From Streptomyces sp. NL15-2K (GTDB taxonomy: Bacteria; Actinomycetota; Actinomycetes; Streptomycetales; Streptomycetaceae), in assembly GCF_030551255.1 (NCBI RefSeq), contig NZ_CP130630.1, positions 5,003,501 to 5,067,500 of the forward strand: DNA of 64,000 nt. Reading direction: 5' to 3'. The notes under the pieces are model-generated. The model saw only the letters and a list, made by a program, of their open reading frames with translations. It was not told the origin of the DNA and searched no databases. Of this stretch, positions 52,179 to 60,777 are shown piece by piece; positions within the stretch are counted from its first letter, which is position 1, and each line of letters opens with the position of its first letter. The position numbers and the translations under genes are program-made.

Positions 52179-54758
52179 ATGAACCTCTCCCACCCCCCAC
52201 GGAGCGCGCGGGCGGCGATAGTCGCCGCCTGCGCCCTGATCCTGGTGGCGGGCCGCGCCGACGCGGCGTCGCTCGCCACCCCGCACGACCACCTCAGACC
52301 CGGTCCGGTCAGCCCCACGGCGGACACCGCGGCCGGCGCCCTGGTCGCGAACGACGCCGACGACGACCCCGGCGGTGACGACCCCGGCGGTGACGACGGT
52401 GACCGGGACGACCCGACCGCCGCCTTCGCCCAGCAGGCCCGCATGAAGACGGCCCCCGGCGTCGCGGTCGGGCCCGGCGCGCTGGTCGACGCCCGTCTCC
52501 ACGCCGGCCGGCTGCCGACCGTACCGACCGCGTGGTCGGAGGTCACGAACGTCCCGCTCCAGCCGGAGGACAAGCGGTACGCCGACCCCGTCGCGTCGAA
52601 CTTCGGCCAGGGATTCGGCCTGAACGGCGGCCGCGTCTCCTCGCTCGCCGTCGACGGGCACACGGTGTACCAGGGTGCCGCGGGCGGCGGCCTGTGGCGC
52701 TCGGACGACGACGGACGGCACTGGCGTCCCCTGTCCGACCACCAGCAGACCCTCTCCATGGGCGCCCTGGCCGTGAACCCCGCCGACCACTCCCTGTGGA
52801 TCGGCACCGGCGAGCCCAGCAACTCCGGCGACTCCTACACCGGCCTCGGCATCTACCGCTCCACCGACCGGGGCCGCACCTGGAAGCAGGTGGGCGAGCG
52901 GATCGACGGCAGCATCGTCCCCCGCATCACCTTCGACGGCCAGGGACACGTCTACGCGGCCACCGACCAGGGCGTCCTGCGCCGCGACGCCGACGACACC
53001 AGCGCCGACTGGACGGTCGCCCTCGCCCCCGGCGCCCCGGACACCCGCATGTCCTCGGCCGCCACCGACGTCGCCGTACGCCCCGGAACCGGCGGCCGGC
53101 AGGTGACCGCCGTGATAGCCCGTCGGTTCACCGCCGCCGGCGACGCGAACGGCGTCTACCAGTCCGACGACTACGGAAAGCCCGGCACCTGGCACAAGGT
53201 CACCCCGACCGGCGACCTGACGGGCGTCACCCCCGGCCGCTCGACCCTCTCCTACTCGGCCGACGGCCGCGACCTGTTCGCCCTCGTCGGAGACGCCACG
53301 GGCAGCAGCGACGAGGGCGCGGTGTACCGCTCGGCCTCCGGCGACGCGGCCGGTCCCTGGACGACCGTCGCCGACGAGGACGTCCTCAAGGCGGCGGGCG
53401 CGCAGAACAGCGAACCGGCCGGCGCCGCCTGGTACAACCAGTACGTCGCCGTGGACCCCGCCGACCCGAACCACGTCTACGCCGCCTTCTCCGAGGTCTT
53501 CGAGAGCTGGGACGCCGGAAAGACCTGGGCGACCATAGGCCCGTACTGGAACTTCGGCCTGAAGTGCTACACGCAGGGCGCCATAGCGGGCGGCTGCCCG
53601 ATGACCACCCACGCCGACCAGCACGCCATCGCCTTCGGCCCCGGCCACCGCGTCTACTTCGGCAACGACGGCGGCGTCTACGAACGCTCCGCGACCCTCC
53701 ACCCCGACCCCGCGCTGCCCTCCAAGGGCTGGACCAACCTCAACCAGGACCTGCGCACCCTCCAGTACTACGACGCCGCCTACGGCCGCGACCCGGCCAC
53801 CGGCGCCCTGTCCACCTGGGGCGGCACCCAGGACAACGGCACCGTGCTGAGCCTGCCGGGCGCGCGTGAGCTGTACGAGCCCGCGGGCGGCGACGGCGGC
53901 TACGTCATCGTCGACCCGGCGAACGCCGACCGGGCCGTGTACGAGTACGTCAACCTCAACATGGGGCTGACCACCAACGGCGGCCGCTCCGACGGCACGG
54001 AGAACTCGAACTCCTTCACGAACATCTCGCCCGCCTGCGACTGGAACGCCGACCTCAAGGGCTGCGACCCGAGCCCCGAGTTCATCGCCCCCTACACCTC
54101 CGACGTCGCCGACCTGAACCACTGGGTCGCGGGCGGCCGGTACGTGTGGGACAACGGCGGCAAGGGCTGGAACACCCGCTGCACCGCCACCTCCTGCGAC
54201 TGGCGGTCCGTCCACGACACCGGCGAGAACCACTCCATCACCGCCCTCACCGCGAACGGCGCCGTGACGTACGCGGGCTGGGAGGACTGGAGCGGCACCC
54301 AGTACGCCAGCGGCATCGACACCAACGCGGGCGGCACCTGGCACCGGGTCACGGCACCGCTGCCGAACCGGTACGTCACCTCACTCACCGCCGACCCTCA
54401 CGACCCCCGTCACGTCTGGGCCACGTACGGCGGCTTCACCCGCTCATACGTCTCCGGCGCGGGCGAGGGCCACGTCTTCGAGAGCACCGACGGCGGCACC
54501 ACCTGGACCGACCGCACGGGCGACCTGCCCGACGCGCCGGTCGGGGCACTCACCCTCTGGCACGGCCACGTGGTCGTCGGCACGGACGTCGGCGTCTTCG
54601 CGGCGGCGCCCAACACCCACGGCGGCTACACCTGGTACCGGCTGGGCGGGGCCCTGCCCAACGCCGGGATCGTGTCCCTGGACGTCTCGCCGGACGGCGG
54701 ACGGCTGCTGGTGGCGACACACGGTCGGGGACTGTGGTCGGCGCTGGCGCCGCTGTGA
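52179..54758 (+). CDS. Secreted BNR/beta-propeller protein (sialidase- or GH74-like fold)
   Basis: 859-residue exported protein. A signal peptide (ARAAIVAACALILVAGRADA) is followed by an acidic linker (DDDPGGDDPGGDDGDRDD) and a double beta-propeller with Asp-box motifs: SDDDGRHW, STDRGRTW, SWDAGKTW, STDGGTTW. The Asp-box propeller occurs in sialidases, xyloglucanases (GH74) and VPS10/sortilin-like proteins; no complete catalytic set of any one could be fixed by eye. Its RBS lies in a hairpin arm, so translation may be controlled. It converges on the ADP-ribosylglycohydrolase gene. Confidence 0.8.
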   Translation: MNLSHPPRSARAAIVAACALILVAGRADAASLATPHDHLRPGPVSPTADTAAGALVANDADDDPGGDDPGGDDGDRDDPTAAFAQQARMKTAPGVAVGPGALVDARLHAGRLPTVPTAWSEVTNVPLQPEDKRYADPVASNFGQGFGLNGGRVSSLAVDGHTVYQGAAGGGLWRSDDDGRHWRPLSDHQQTLSMGALAVNPADHSLWIGTGEPSNSGDSYTGLGIYRSTDRGRTWKQVGERIDGSIVPRITFDGQGHVYAATDQGVLRRDADDTSADWTVALAPGAPDTRMSSAATDVAVRPGTGGRQVTAVIARRFTAAGDANGVYQSDDYGKPGTWHKVTPTGDLTGVTPGRSTLSYSADGRDLFALVGDATGSSDEGAVYRSASGDAAGPWTTVADEDVLKAAGAQNSEPAGAAWYNQYVAVDPADPNHVYAAFSEVFESWDAGKTWATIGPYWNFGLKCYTQGAIAGGCPMTTHADQHAIAFGPGHRVYFGNDGGVYERSATLHPDPALPSKGWTNLNQDLRTLQYYDAAYGRDPATGALSTWGGTQDNGTVLSLPGARELYEPAGGDGGYVIVDPANADRAVYEYVNLNMGLTTNGGRSDGTENSNSFTNISPACDWNADLKGCDPSPEFIAPYTSDVADLNHWVAGGRYVWDNGGKGWNTRCTATSCDWRSVHDTGENHSITALTANGAVTYAGWEDWSGTQYASGIDTNAGGTWHRVTAPLPNRYVTSLTADPHDPRHVWATYGGFTRSYVSGAGEGHVFESTDGGTTWTDRTGDLPDAPVGALTLWHGHVVVGTDVGVFAAAPNTHGGYTWYRLGGALPNAGIVSLDVSPDGGRLLVATHGRGLWSALAPL

Positions 54759-54780
54759 TCGGCGGGAAGGAAGCGCTGGA

Positions 54781-54835
54781 CTAGGGCTGGACTAGGGCTG
54801 GACTAGGGCTGGACTAGGGCTGGACTAGGGCTGGG
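54781..54835. repeat. 11-bp tandem array with CTAG
   Basis: Five copies of CTAGGGCTGGA (last ends GGG) lie between the convergent propeller and hydrolase genes. CTAG is rare in bacterial DNA, so five in 55 bp is notable. Confidence 0.9.
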
Positions 54836-54850
54836 CTCGGGCCACGGGCC

Positions 54851-55969
54851 CTAGGCACCCCTGGGGTATCTGGCCAGCCACCCCGGGGACGACCCCGCCG
54901 GCCCGTGCAGCGCGGGCCCCTGGGTCATCTCCATCGCGAAGTCGTCGGCCAGCTCCAGCAGCGTGGGACGGCCCTCCAGCTCGGCCAGCCAGGCCGGGGG
55001 GAGGGCCGTCTCGCCGTGCAGAGCACCGAGCAGCCCGCCGGTCAGAGCACCGGCGGCGGCCGAAGGCCCGTCGTGATTCACGGCGAGACACAGCCCGTGC
55101 CGTACGTCCTCCCCCACCAGCGCGCAGTACACGGCGGCCGCCAGCAGCCCGTCCGCCGAGCCGTCCGCCGCCAGCTCCTCCACCCGCGCCGGGGTGGGCA
55201 TCCCCTGCCGTACGGCACCCAGCGCATGCTGCAACGCGTCGGACACGGGCTCGTGCCCGGGCCTGGCGGCGAGCAGCGCGAGCGCCCGCTGCACGGCCCC
55301 GTCGAGGCTCTCGCCGCGGGCCAGACCGTGCACGATCACGGCGTACGCGCCCGCCGACAGGTAGGCGATGGGGTGCCCGTGGGTCTGCGCCGCGCACTCC
55401 ACGGCGAGCTGGACGACCAGCTGCGGCTCCCACCCCACCAGCAGCCCGAAGGGCGCGGAACGGGCAGTGGCCTCGGGCCCGAGCTCGGTGGGGTTCTTGG
55501 GCGACTCCAGCGTGCCCATGTTCTCGTCCCCGAACCCGATGAGCAGCGACCGGGCGGGATCCCGCCGGGCATACAGCCACTCCTCCCGGGCAAGCCACCC
55601 GTCATCCTTCCGCCGCTCATCGGGCCCCCAGTCCCGCTGTGTAGCGGCCCACCGCAGATACGCCCGATGCAGATCGGTCGGCGGATGCCAGGCCCCGGTG
55701 TCCCGCCGCACCTGGGCGCGTATCAGCCCGTCCACGGTGAACAGCGTGAGCTGCGTGAGATGACTGACGGCACCCCGCCGCCCGTACCCGAACCCCAGAT
55801 CGACGAGCCCCTCGGCCCCGTAGGCCTCCCGGATCTCGTCCAACCCCAGCCCGTCTACGGGCGCCCCGAGGGCATCCCCCACGGCCGTCCCGAGCAACGT
55901 CCCCCGCACCCTGCTCCGAAAGTCCTGCTGCTCGGCCCGCCCCCACACGGCCCCGGCTGTCGCACTCAC
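54851..55969 (-). CDS. ADP-ribosylglycohydrolase-family protein, atypical metal motif
   Basis: 372-residue all-helical DraG/ARH-like protein. It opens RSRVRGTLLGTAVGDALGAP, the family entry, and ends with NHDGPSAAAGALTGGLLGAL in the position of the usual GGDADT..A..G metal motif. The first metal site, normally (S/T)DDT, is replaced by LTQLTLF, so removal of ADP-ribose in the classical dimagnesium way is doubtful. GTG at 55969 is chosen for GGGAGG just upstream; the frame extends 15 codons further. Could be a binding or variant hydrolase. Confidence 0.8.
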   Translation of the reverse strand: MSATAGAVWGRAEQQDFRSRVRGTLLGTAVGDALGAPVDGLGLDEIREAYGAEGLVDLGFGYGRRGAVSHLTQLTLFTVDGLIRAQVRRDTGAWHPPTDLHRAYLRWAATQRDWGPDERRKDDGWLAREEWLYARRDPARSLLIGFGDENMGTLESPKNPTELGPEATARSAPFGLLVGWEPQLVVQLAVECAAQTHGHPIAYLSAGAYAVIVHGLARGESLDGAVQRALALLAARPGHEPVSDALQHALGAVRQGMPTPARVEELAADGSADGLLAAAVYCALVGEDVRHGLCLAVNHDGPSAAAGALTGGLLGALHGETALPPAWLAELEGRPTLLELADDFAMEMTQGPALHGPAGSSPGWLARYPRGA

Positions 55970-56132
55970 CAAGACCTCCCACGGCGACCGTCCGTACGTA
56001 CGACAGCTCAGCACTGTAATCGAACGGGGACGGTGGGTTCAGGGGGTGCATCGGTATGCCTGGTGTGAAGCCATTAACCCCTGAATGGTCGGTTATCACC
56101 CATACCAGGTGACATTGCAGATGTGGACACAC

Positions 56133-56360
56133 TCATGGCGTGGCACTGCCAGACAGAAAACTGATGAATCCACGCCCGCCCAGGATGTCGAATTCACGCA
56201 ATCCGCCCTCCCGGTCGAGCGGCCTGCCCACCTTCACGGAATCGTGGCCGAGCGCGGCCAACTCAGTAGCCAGCCGCTCCACCTCCGCCACCACGCCGGG
56301 CGGCAACCCCTCGGTGACGTATTCGGCACTCGGGTTGCAGTCCCAGGCCCAGTCCGTCAC
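56133..56360 (-). CDS. Small protein paired with DUF6247
   Basis: 75 residues (MTDWAWDCNPSAEYVTEGLP, REFDILGGRGFISFL). GTG overlaps the DUF6247 stop (GTGA), so the two are translationally coupled. In Streptomyces such a gene follows DUF6247 in a toxin-antitoxin-like arrangement; relatives I recall run a little longer after GGRGF, so the C-terminus may be shortened. Confidence 0.6.
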   Translation of the reverse strand: MTDWAWDCNPSAEYVTEGLPPGVVAEVERLATELAALGHDSVKVGRPLDREGGLREFDILGGRGFISFLSGSATP

Positions 56361-56704
56361 AATCCCGCCTCCGCCTCGGCCGCCTCTCGGATCGCGCGGA
56401 TCTCGGTGATGGCCTCTGCCGGGTCCTGCTCTCCCGCGTCCACGATCTGCTCCAGCTCACGCAGCCGGGCGGCGCGTTCCGGGTGCCGTTCGATCGCCAC
56501 GAACACGGCCCAGGAGTGTACGAAGGCTCGCAGCGGCGCCAAGCTCTGCGTCTGCTGCGCGTTCGTCGTGGCTTCGAAGAGGTGCTGTGTGAGGGCCGGG
56601 ATCCGGCTCGGCGCGATGCGCATGACCGCTGCCCGCAGGGCGTCCGGAGTGAGTTCGGGCATGGGGATCAGCGGTCCGTACGGGCCGTCGGTCTGGGCGC
56701 TCAC
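56357..56704 (-). CDS. DUF6247 family protein
   Basis: 115 residues: PLIPMPELTPDALRAAVMRI, LAPLRAFVHSWAVFVAIERH and a C-terminal helix with EQIVDAGEQDPAEAI match the DUF6247 type common in Streptomyces. GTG start with GGAGG 5 nt upstream. It overlaps the 75-residue gene downstream by 4 bp. By organisation an antitoxin-like or regulatory partner is likely; activity is not shown. Confidence 0.75.
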   Translation of the reverse strand: MSAQTDGPYGPLIPMPELTPDALRAAVMRIAPSRIPALTQHLFEATTNAQQTQSLAPLRAFVHSWAVFVAIERHPERAARLRELEQIVDAGEQDPAEAITEIRAIREAAEAEAGL

Positions 56705-56804
56705 GGTGACCTCCGGTGCGGGTGGCTCGGTCCTCGTACGGTACCGGCGGAGTCGGCGGCGCGGTGCTCGGGCAGCGCTTGTCACTGGGCAGACTTCCGG
56801 ATCT

Positions 56805-57571
56805 CTATGCCGCCACGCAGGCCGGACGGCAGTCCCGGCAGCGGCCTGGCCGCGGGGACCGGAAGGCCCGGTCGCAGCCGTCGCAGTTCTGGAGGGGGGC
56901 GGGGCGGGCGGTGGCGGCCTCCGGCTCTGGTTCGAAGGGGGAAGGCAGGAGAGCGGTGAGGCGATGGGCCAGGAAGCCCGCCGGGTGGCGTACGCCTTCC
57001 GGCGGCAGCCCTGCCGAGAGTGTTCGCTGTACGTCGTCGGGGGCCATGCCTCGCTCCAGCCAGACGGCCACGGCGGGGGCGAGCCGGCGTACGTCGCGCT
57101 CGGCGAGGTGGAGGCGGGGGTCGCGGGTGCGGAGGCCTGCCAGTACGTTGCGGGCGGTGCGGTGGGCGGGCAGGTCAGGCGTGTCCGGGAGGGGAAGCCG
57201 TCCGGTCGGAGCCGTCGGGGCCGGATGTTCCGGCTCCTTGAGGTCCGGGACCGGTTCGCGGCGAGCTGCGGGTGCGACATGGGCGGTACGGGCCGTACGC
57301 GTCTGGGGCTTGTTGTACGAGATCGTGCGCGTCACGATCTGCCCCGAGGGCAGGCGCTCCTTGGTGCGGGACAGATAGCCGTGCTTCTCCAGCTCCCGCA
57401 GGGCCGAGGCGATCCGCGTCTCGCCCTCGGGGAACTTGGCCGCCAAGACCTTGATCCCGACCAGGGCCCCCTCCGGAAGCGACTGGATGTGGGTGGCCAG
57501 ACCGATGGCTGTCAGCGACAGATCGGGATGCTGGGCCAGATGGTTTCCGACGACGGTGAACTCTTCGGGCT
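56805..57571 (-). pseudogene. Helix-turn-helix protein gene, 5'-truncated
   Basis: The minus frame from 57569 down reads EEFTVVGNHLAQHPDLSLTA, IGLATHIQSLPEGALVGIK, AAKFPEGETRIASALRELEK HGYLSRTKERLPSGQIVTRT: a complete winged helix of a common Streptomyces HTH protein, ending with a Cys-rich tail (CDGCDRAF..CRDC). The frame is closed by TAG at 57572-57570, two codons before the homology, and there is no ATG/GTG before the HTH. The normal start (~20 residues) is missing. A TTG at 57446 would make only a headless product. Confidence 0.65.
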
Positions 57572-57651
57572 ATGGAATGATCCGGGCGCAGGCCCTCACG
57601 CCCCGCGAGTCACTGGCCTTCGTCGAGAAAGTCATGGGAGAAGAGACATGA
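57571..57651 (+). pseudogene. C-terminal remnant of an XRE-DUF5753 regulator
   Basis: The in-frame tail YGMIRAQALTPRESLAFVEK VMGEET ends in TGA overlapping the DUF397 ATG (ATGA). This is the usual C-terminus of XRE regulators (RAQALSPRES..F.E) and the usual coupling with DUF397. Everything upstream of ~57571 is replaced by the truncated HTH gene on the opposite strand. Confidence 0.65.
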
Positions 57652-57836
57652 CCTCCACCCTTGAGTGGTTCAAGAGCAGCTACAGCAGCAACGACGGCCC
57701 TGATTGCCTCGAGGTCGCCATAGCCGCGGCCGACGCGACGGTCCACGTACGCGACTCCAAAAACAGGGAAGGCGCACGTCTCGCGTTCGCGGACGGCGCC
57801 TGGACTGAGTTCCTCGCGTTCACATCGGGACGCTGA
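57648..57836 (+). CDS. DUF397 protein
   Basis: 62 residues with the DUF397 core: WFKSSYSSNDGPDCLEVAI, VHVRDSKNREGARLAFADG, WTEFLAF. Its start overlaps the stop of the decapitated XRE gene (ATGA), with GGGAGAAG upstream. It is intact but its XRE partner is not, so it may be an orphan. Confidence 0.88.
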   Translation: MTSTLEWFKSSYSSNDGPDCLEVAIAAADATVHVRDSKNREGARLAFADGAWTEFLAFTSGR

Positions 57837-57838
57837 GG

Positions 57839-57997
57839 TCACTCAACGGGCTCTGCTTCGGTGACGGCTGTCGCTTCACTGGCCGCGTGCCCTTCATCGG
57901 CTCGCGACTCCTCTTCACGCTGCTTTGCCAGCGCGAGTTCCCTGGCCAGCTTCTCCGAGTGCAGCCTCATTTCTGCCTCTTTCCGGAAATCGAACAT
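57839..57997 (-). CDS. Small charged helical protein
   Basis: 52 residues: MFDFRKEAEMRLHSEKLARE LALAKQREEESRADEG followed by an Ala/Thr/Glu tail. A single amphipathic helix is predicted. A strong RBS (GAGGAGG) supports translation. It converges on DUF397 with 2 bp between stops. Family not recognised. Confidence 0.65.
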   Translation of the reverse strand: MFDFRKEAEMRLHSEKLARELALAKQREEESRADEGHAASEATAVTEAEPVE

Positions 57998-58170
57998 CGC
58001 TTCCTCCTCTCTTTACCTGAACATTACCCTGCGACCAAGGGTCAAGTCACGGTCGAATTACAGTCGCACACAGGTAATTTGGGCACTGTTCACCGTCACG
58101 GCGAGAATCTCTACCTGACGCCAGCACGCCACGATCTCTGAGCGCAGCCCACCAGCCCCCGCTCCCCCAG

Positions 58171-58250
58171 TAATTGGCAGATCTGTTCCACCCACACATC
58201 CACCTGACCTGCGGTTTTCCCTCGCGGAGGTGGAACAGATCTGCCAATTA
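58171..58250 (-). repeat. Short hairpin element, copy 2
   Basis: Perfect 22-bp inverted arms (58171-58192 and 58229-58250) containing the same ATTGGCAGATCTGTTCCACC as copy 1 at 32869, in opposite orientation. The right arm supplies the TAA stop of the AAA-TPR gene. Confidence 0.88.
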
Positions 58251-60680
58251 CCGCTCAGGGGCAGGCAGGGGGCGAGTGGCGAGGAGCGTTGCTCGCTGGG
58301 TCAGGGCCCAGGTGTAGGTCGGCCTCAGCTGTAGTGCGCGGTTCAGGTCGGTCAGGGCCTCCTCGTGGCGGCCCAGGCGGGACAAGGAGGCGCCCCGGCT
58401 CGCGTAGGCCGACGCGTACTCGGGGTCGAGGGCGAGTGCGCGGTCGTAGTCGGTGAGGGCCTCCTCGTCGCGGCCGGCCGCGCGCAGGGCGTCGCCGCGT
58501 TCGCAGCGGGTCCAGGCCCAGTCGGGATCCAGGGCGAGGGCACGGTCGAGGTCGGCCAGTTGCCGGGTGGGGTCACCGAGGGCGCGCCACGCCCGCGCCC
58601 TGCGCACCAGCGCCCAGACGTACTCCGGCCTGAGTTCCAGCGCCTGGTTCAGGTCGGCGAGTGCCTCGTCGAGTTCGCCGCGGGCGAGGCGGGTGGCGCC
58701 GCGGGAGGCCCAGGCGAAGTGGTGGGCCGGGTCGAGCCGGATGCTGTGGTCCAGGTCGGCGAGGGCCCGGTCGTGGTGCCCGAGGATGCGGTGATACTCA
58801 CCACGGGCCGCATGGCTGCGGGCGTCGTCCGGTGACAGCGCGAGCGCCCGGTCCATGTCGGTGATCGCCCTGTTGTGGTCGCCCTGCCTGGCGTGGAGGA
58901 TCGCCCGGCTTCGGTAGGCGCGGGCCAGGCCCGGATCGAGCGCGACGGCCCGGTCGTACGCGGCCAGAGCCTCTTCGTGTGCGCCGGCGTCCCGCAGTGC
59001 GCTGCCCTGTACGGCGTGGCCCAGGGCCTGGGTGCGCTCGTCGAGGCCCGCCCGGCGCAGCACCGCCCCCAGCGCGGCGGCCGTACCGCCCTCGCCGAGC
59101 GCCCGCGTCAGCTCACCGCCCCACCGCTGCGCCGTCCGGGCCCCCGCGTCCCGGCCCGCGTCGGTGAGGGTCCGTGCCCAGCGGCCGGCGGTGACGTCAC
59201 CGTCGGCGGCGGCCCGGACGAAGTCCCGCAGGACCTCCGGCAGCGCGGCCCGCTCCCCCGCGCACAGCGAGTGGTACGACTCCGCGAGCCGCAGCTCCCG
59301 CCATTCCTCGTCCGCCCACACCTCTTCGACGTCCCGGCCGGCCTCGGCCTCGGAGCGCCACTGGGCGAACACCTCGGCCAGCCGCCGCTGTGTTCGCGCC
59401 CACCCGCGAGGGGAGCGCCGCCGCTGCAGCCGGAGCATCGGCGCGCGTACGACGTCGTGGTACCGCAGCCCCTCCCCGTACTGGACCCCGTCCCCGCGCT
59501 CGCTGACGAACGGCAGGCCCGTCAACCACCCGTACAGGGCGTCGACTTCGTCGTCCGAGCCGTCGACCAGCGCCCGGAACACGTCCGCGTCCAGCCGCCG
59601 GGGCAGCGAGCCCGCCAGCGCGGCGGCGCGCCGTACCGGATCCTGCTCCCACTTCAGGAAGCGGTCCACGGCTGTGGCGCTCGGATCGCCGATGTCGTCC
59701 GGGTCGCCGGGGCGGGTCTCCGCCAGGGTCGACACGAGGACGGGCAGGCAGCCGGTGAGCCGCAGCACCTCCTCGACGACCGGCTCGGCGACCACATCCT
59801 TCCCGGCGAGCAGCCTGCGCGCCTCGGCCTCCGTGAACGGACCGAGCGGCACGTCCGCCACCGCGTCCGCGAAGCCGCCCCAGCGGGCGGCGTCCAGGGG
59901 CCGCTGACCGGCGGTGACCACGACGACGGTCGCCGGCAGCTTGCCGTGCGGCTCCTCACGCGTGACGACCTTGTGCAGCCACTGGTCGAGGAACGGCCCT
60001 GTCCGCTCGTACGTGTCGAAGAACAGGACGATCCACGGGACGGCGGAGGCGGCGTCGCGCAGTTCGCGGAGCAGGACCGGTGTGAGCACCGTCTCCGGCG
60101 ACATCACCAGTTCCACGTCCTCGTGGTTGCGGAAGCGGGCGCTGAGGCCGGCCCGCAGCCGGTCCGCGCCCCGGGCGAGCCGGGCCTCGTCGACGACGTT
60201 CGTGAAGGGTCCGGCGCCCGGCACGGTGGCGCTCACCGTCGCGAGGCCCATCCGCACCAGGGCCGTGCTGCCGGCCGACGGCTCCTGCGACTCGGGGTCG
60301 AGGACGGCGAGCGCGGCCGCCTCCGCCTCGTGCCGCCGCTCCCGGTACGTGGCCAGCAGCCGCTCCAGATCCTTCAACTTCCGTCCCTGAACCGCGAACT
60401 GACGGCACACCGCGGTCAGTGCCTCCGGCAGGCTGCCCGCGCTCTCGTCGACGTACGCCGTCAGGGCGCCGCGTTCGCGCGCGAGGTGCTCCAACTCCCG
60501 TACCAGGAACGATTTTCCGACGCCCGCGTTGCCGTGCACATGGAAGCGGAAGCGGTGCCGGGGGTCGTCCAGCGGGATGTCGAAGTTCCGCTGGAACAGG
60601 GCTCGTTCGGCGTTCCGGCCCACGAATGCGGCTCGTCTGTGCTGCTGGACGATCTCCTGCATCGACGGTTGCGACGCCAT
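58248..60680 (-). CDS. AAA/STAND ATPase with C-terminal TPR repeats
   Basis: 810-residue protein. The P-loop GNAGVGKS is at residues 50-57, Walker B WIVLFFDTYE at ~216-225, then VTAGQRPLDA and a winged-helix-like segment. The last ~250 residues are at least six TPRs (EEALAAYDRAVALDPGLARAY). It is a signalling or scaffold ATPase of unknown trigger. MASQPS at 60680 is preferred to the longer frame for GGGGAGGG upstream. The protein ends PAPER with the stop codon inside the hairpin element, so the C-terminus has probably been cut or altered by that insertion. Confidence 0.85.
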   Translation of the reverse strand: MASQPSMQEIVQQHRRAAFVGRNAERALFQRNFDIPLDDPRHRFRFHVHGNAGVGKSFLVRELEHLARERGALTAYVDESAGSLPEALTAVCRQFAVQGRKLKDLERLLATYRERRHEAEAAALAVLDPESQEPSAGSTALVRMGLATVSATVPGAGPFTNVVDEARLARGADRLRAGLSARFRNHEDVELVMSPETVLTPVLLRELRDAASAVPWIVLFFDTYERTGPFLDQWLHKVVTREEPHGKLPATVVVVTAGQRPLDAARWGGFADAVADVPLGPFTEAEARRLLAGKDVVAEPVVEEVLRLTGCLPVLVSTLAETRPGDPDDIGDPSATAVDRFLKWEQDPVRRAAALAGSLPRRLDADVFRALVDGSDDEVDALYGWLTGLPFVSERGDGVQYGEGLRYHDVVRAPMLRLQRRRSPRGWARTQRRLAEVFAQWRSEAEAGRDVEEVWADEEWRELRLAESYHSLCAGERAALPEVLRDFVRAAADGDVTAGRWARTLTDAGRDAGARTAQRWGGELTRALGEGGTAAALGAVLRRAGLDERTQALGHAVQGSALRDAGAHEEALAAYDRAVALDPGLARAYRSRAILHARQGDHNRAITDMDRALALSPDDARSHAARGEYHRILGHHDRALADLDHSIRLDPAHHFAWASRGATRLARGELDEALADLNQALELRPEYVWALVRRARAWRALGDPTRQLADLDRALALDPDWAWTRCERGDALRAAGRDEEALTDYDRALALDPEYASAYASRGASLSRLGRHEEALTDLNRALQLRPTYTWALTQRATLLATRPLPAPER

Positions 60681-60777
60681 CCACGCCCTCCCCTCGTACG
60701 GCCCGACCTCCTCCATTCTGGCTCAATGCGTACGAGGCGTACCGAGGCACCGCCCCCGTGCAGGGAAAATGGCCGCC

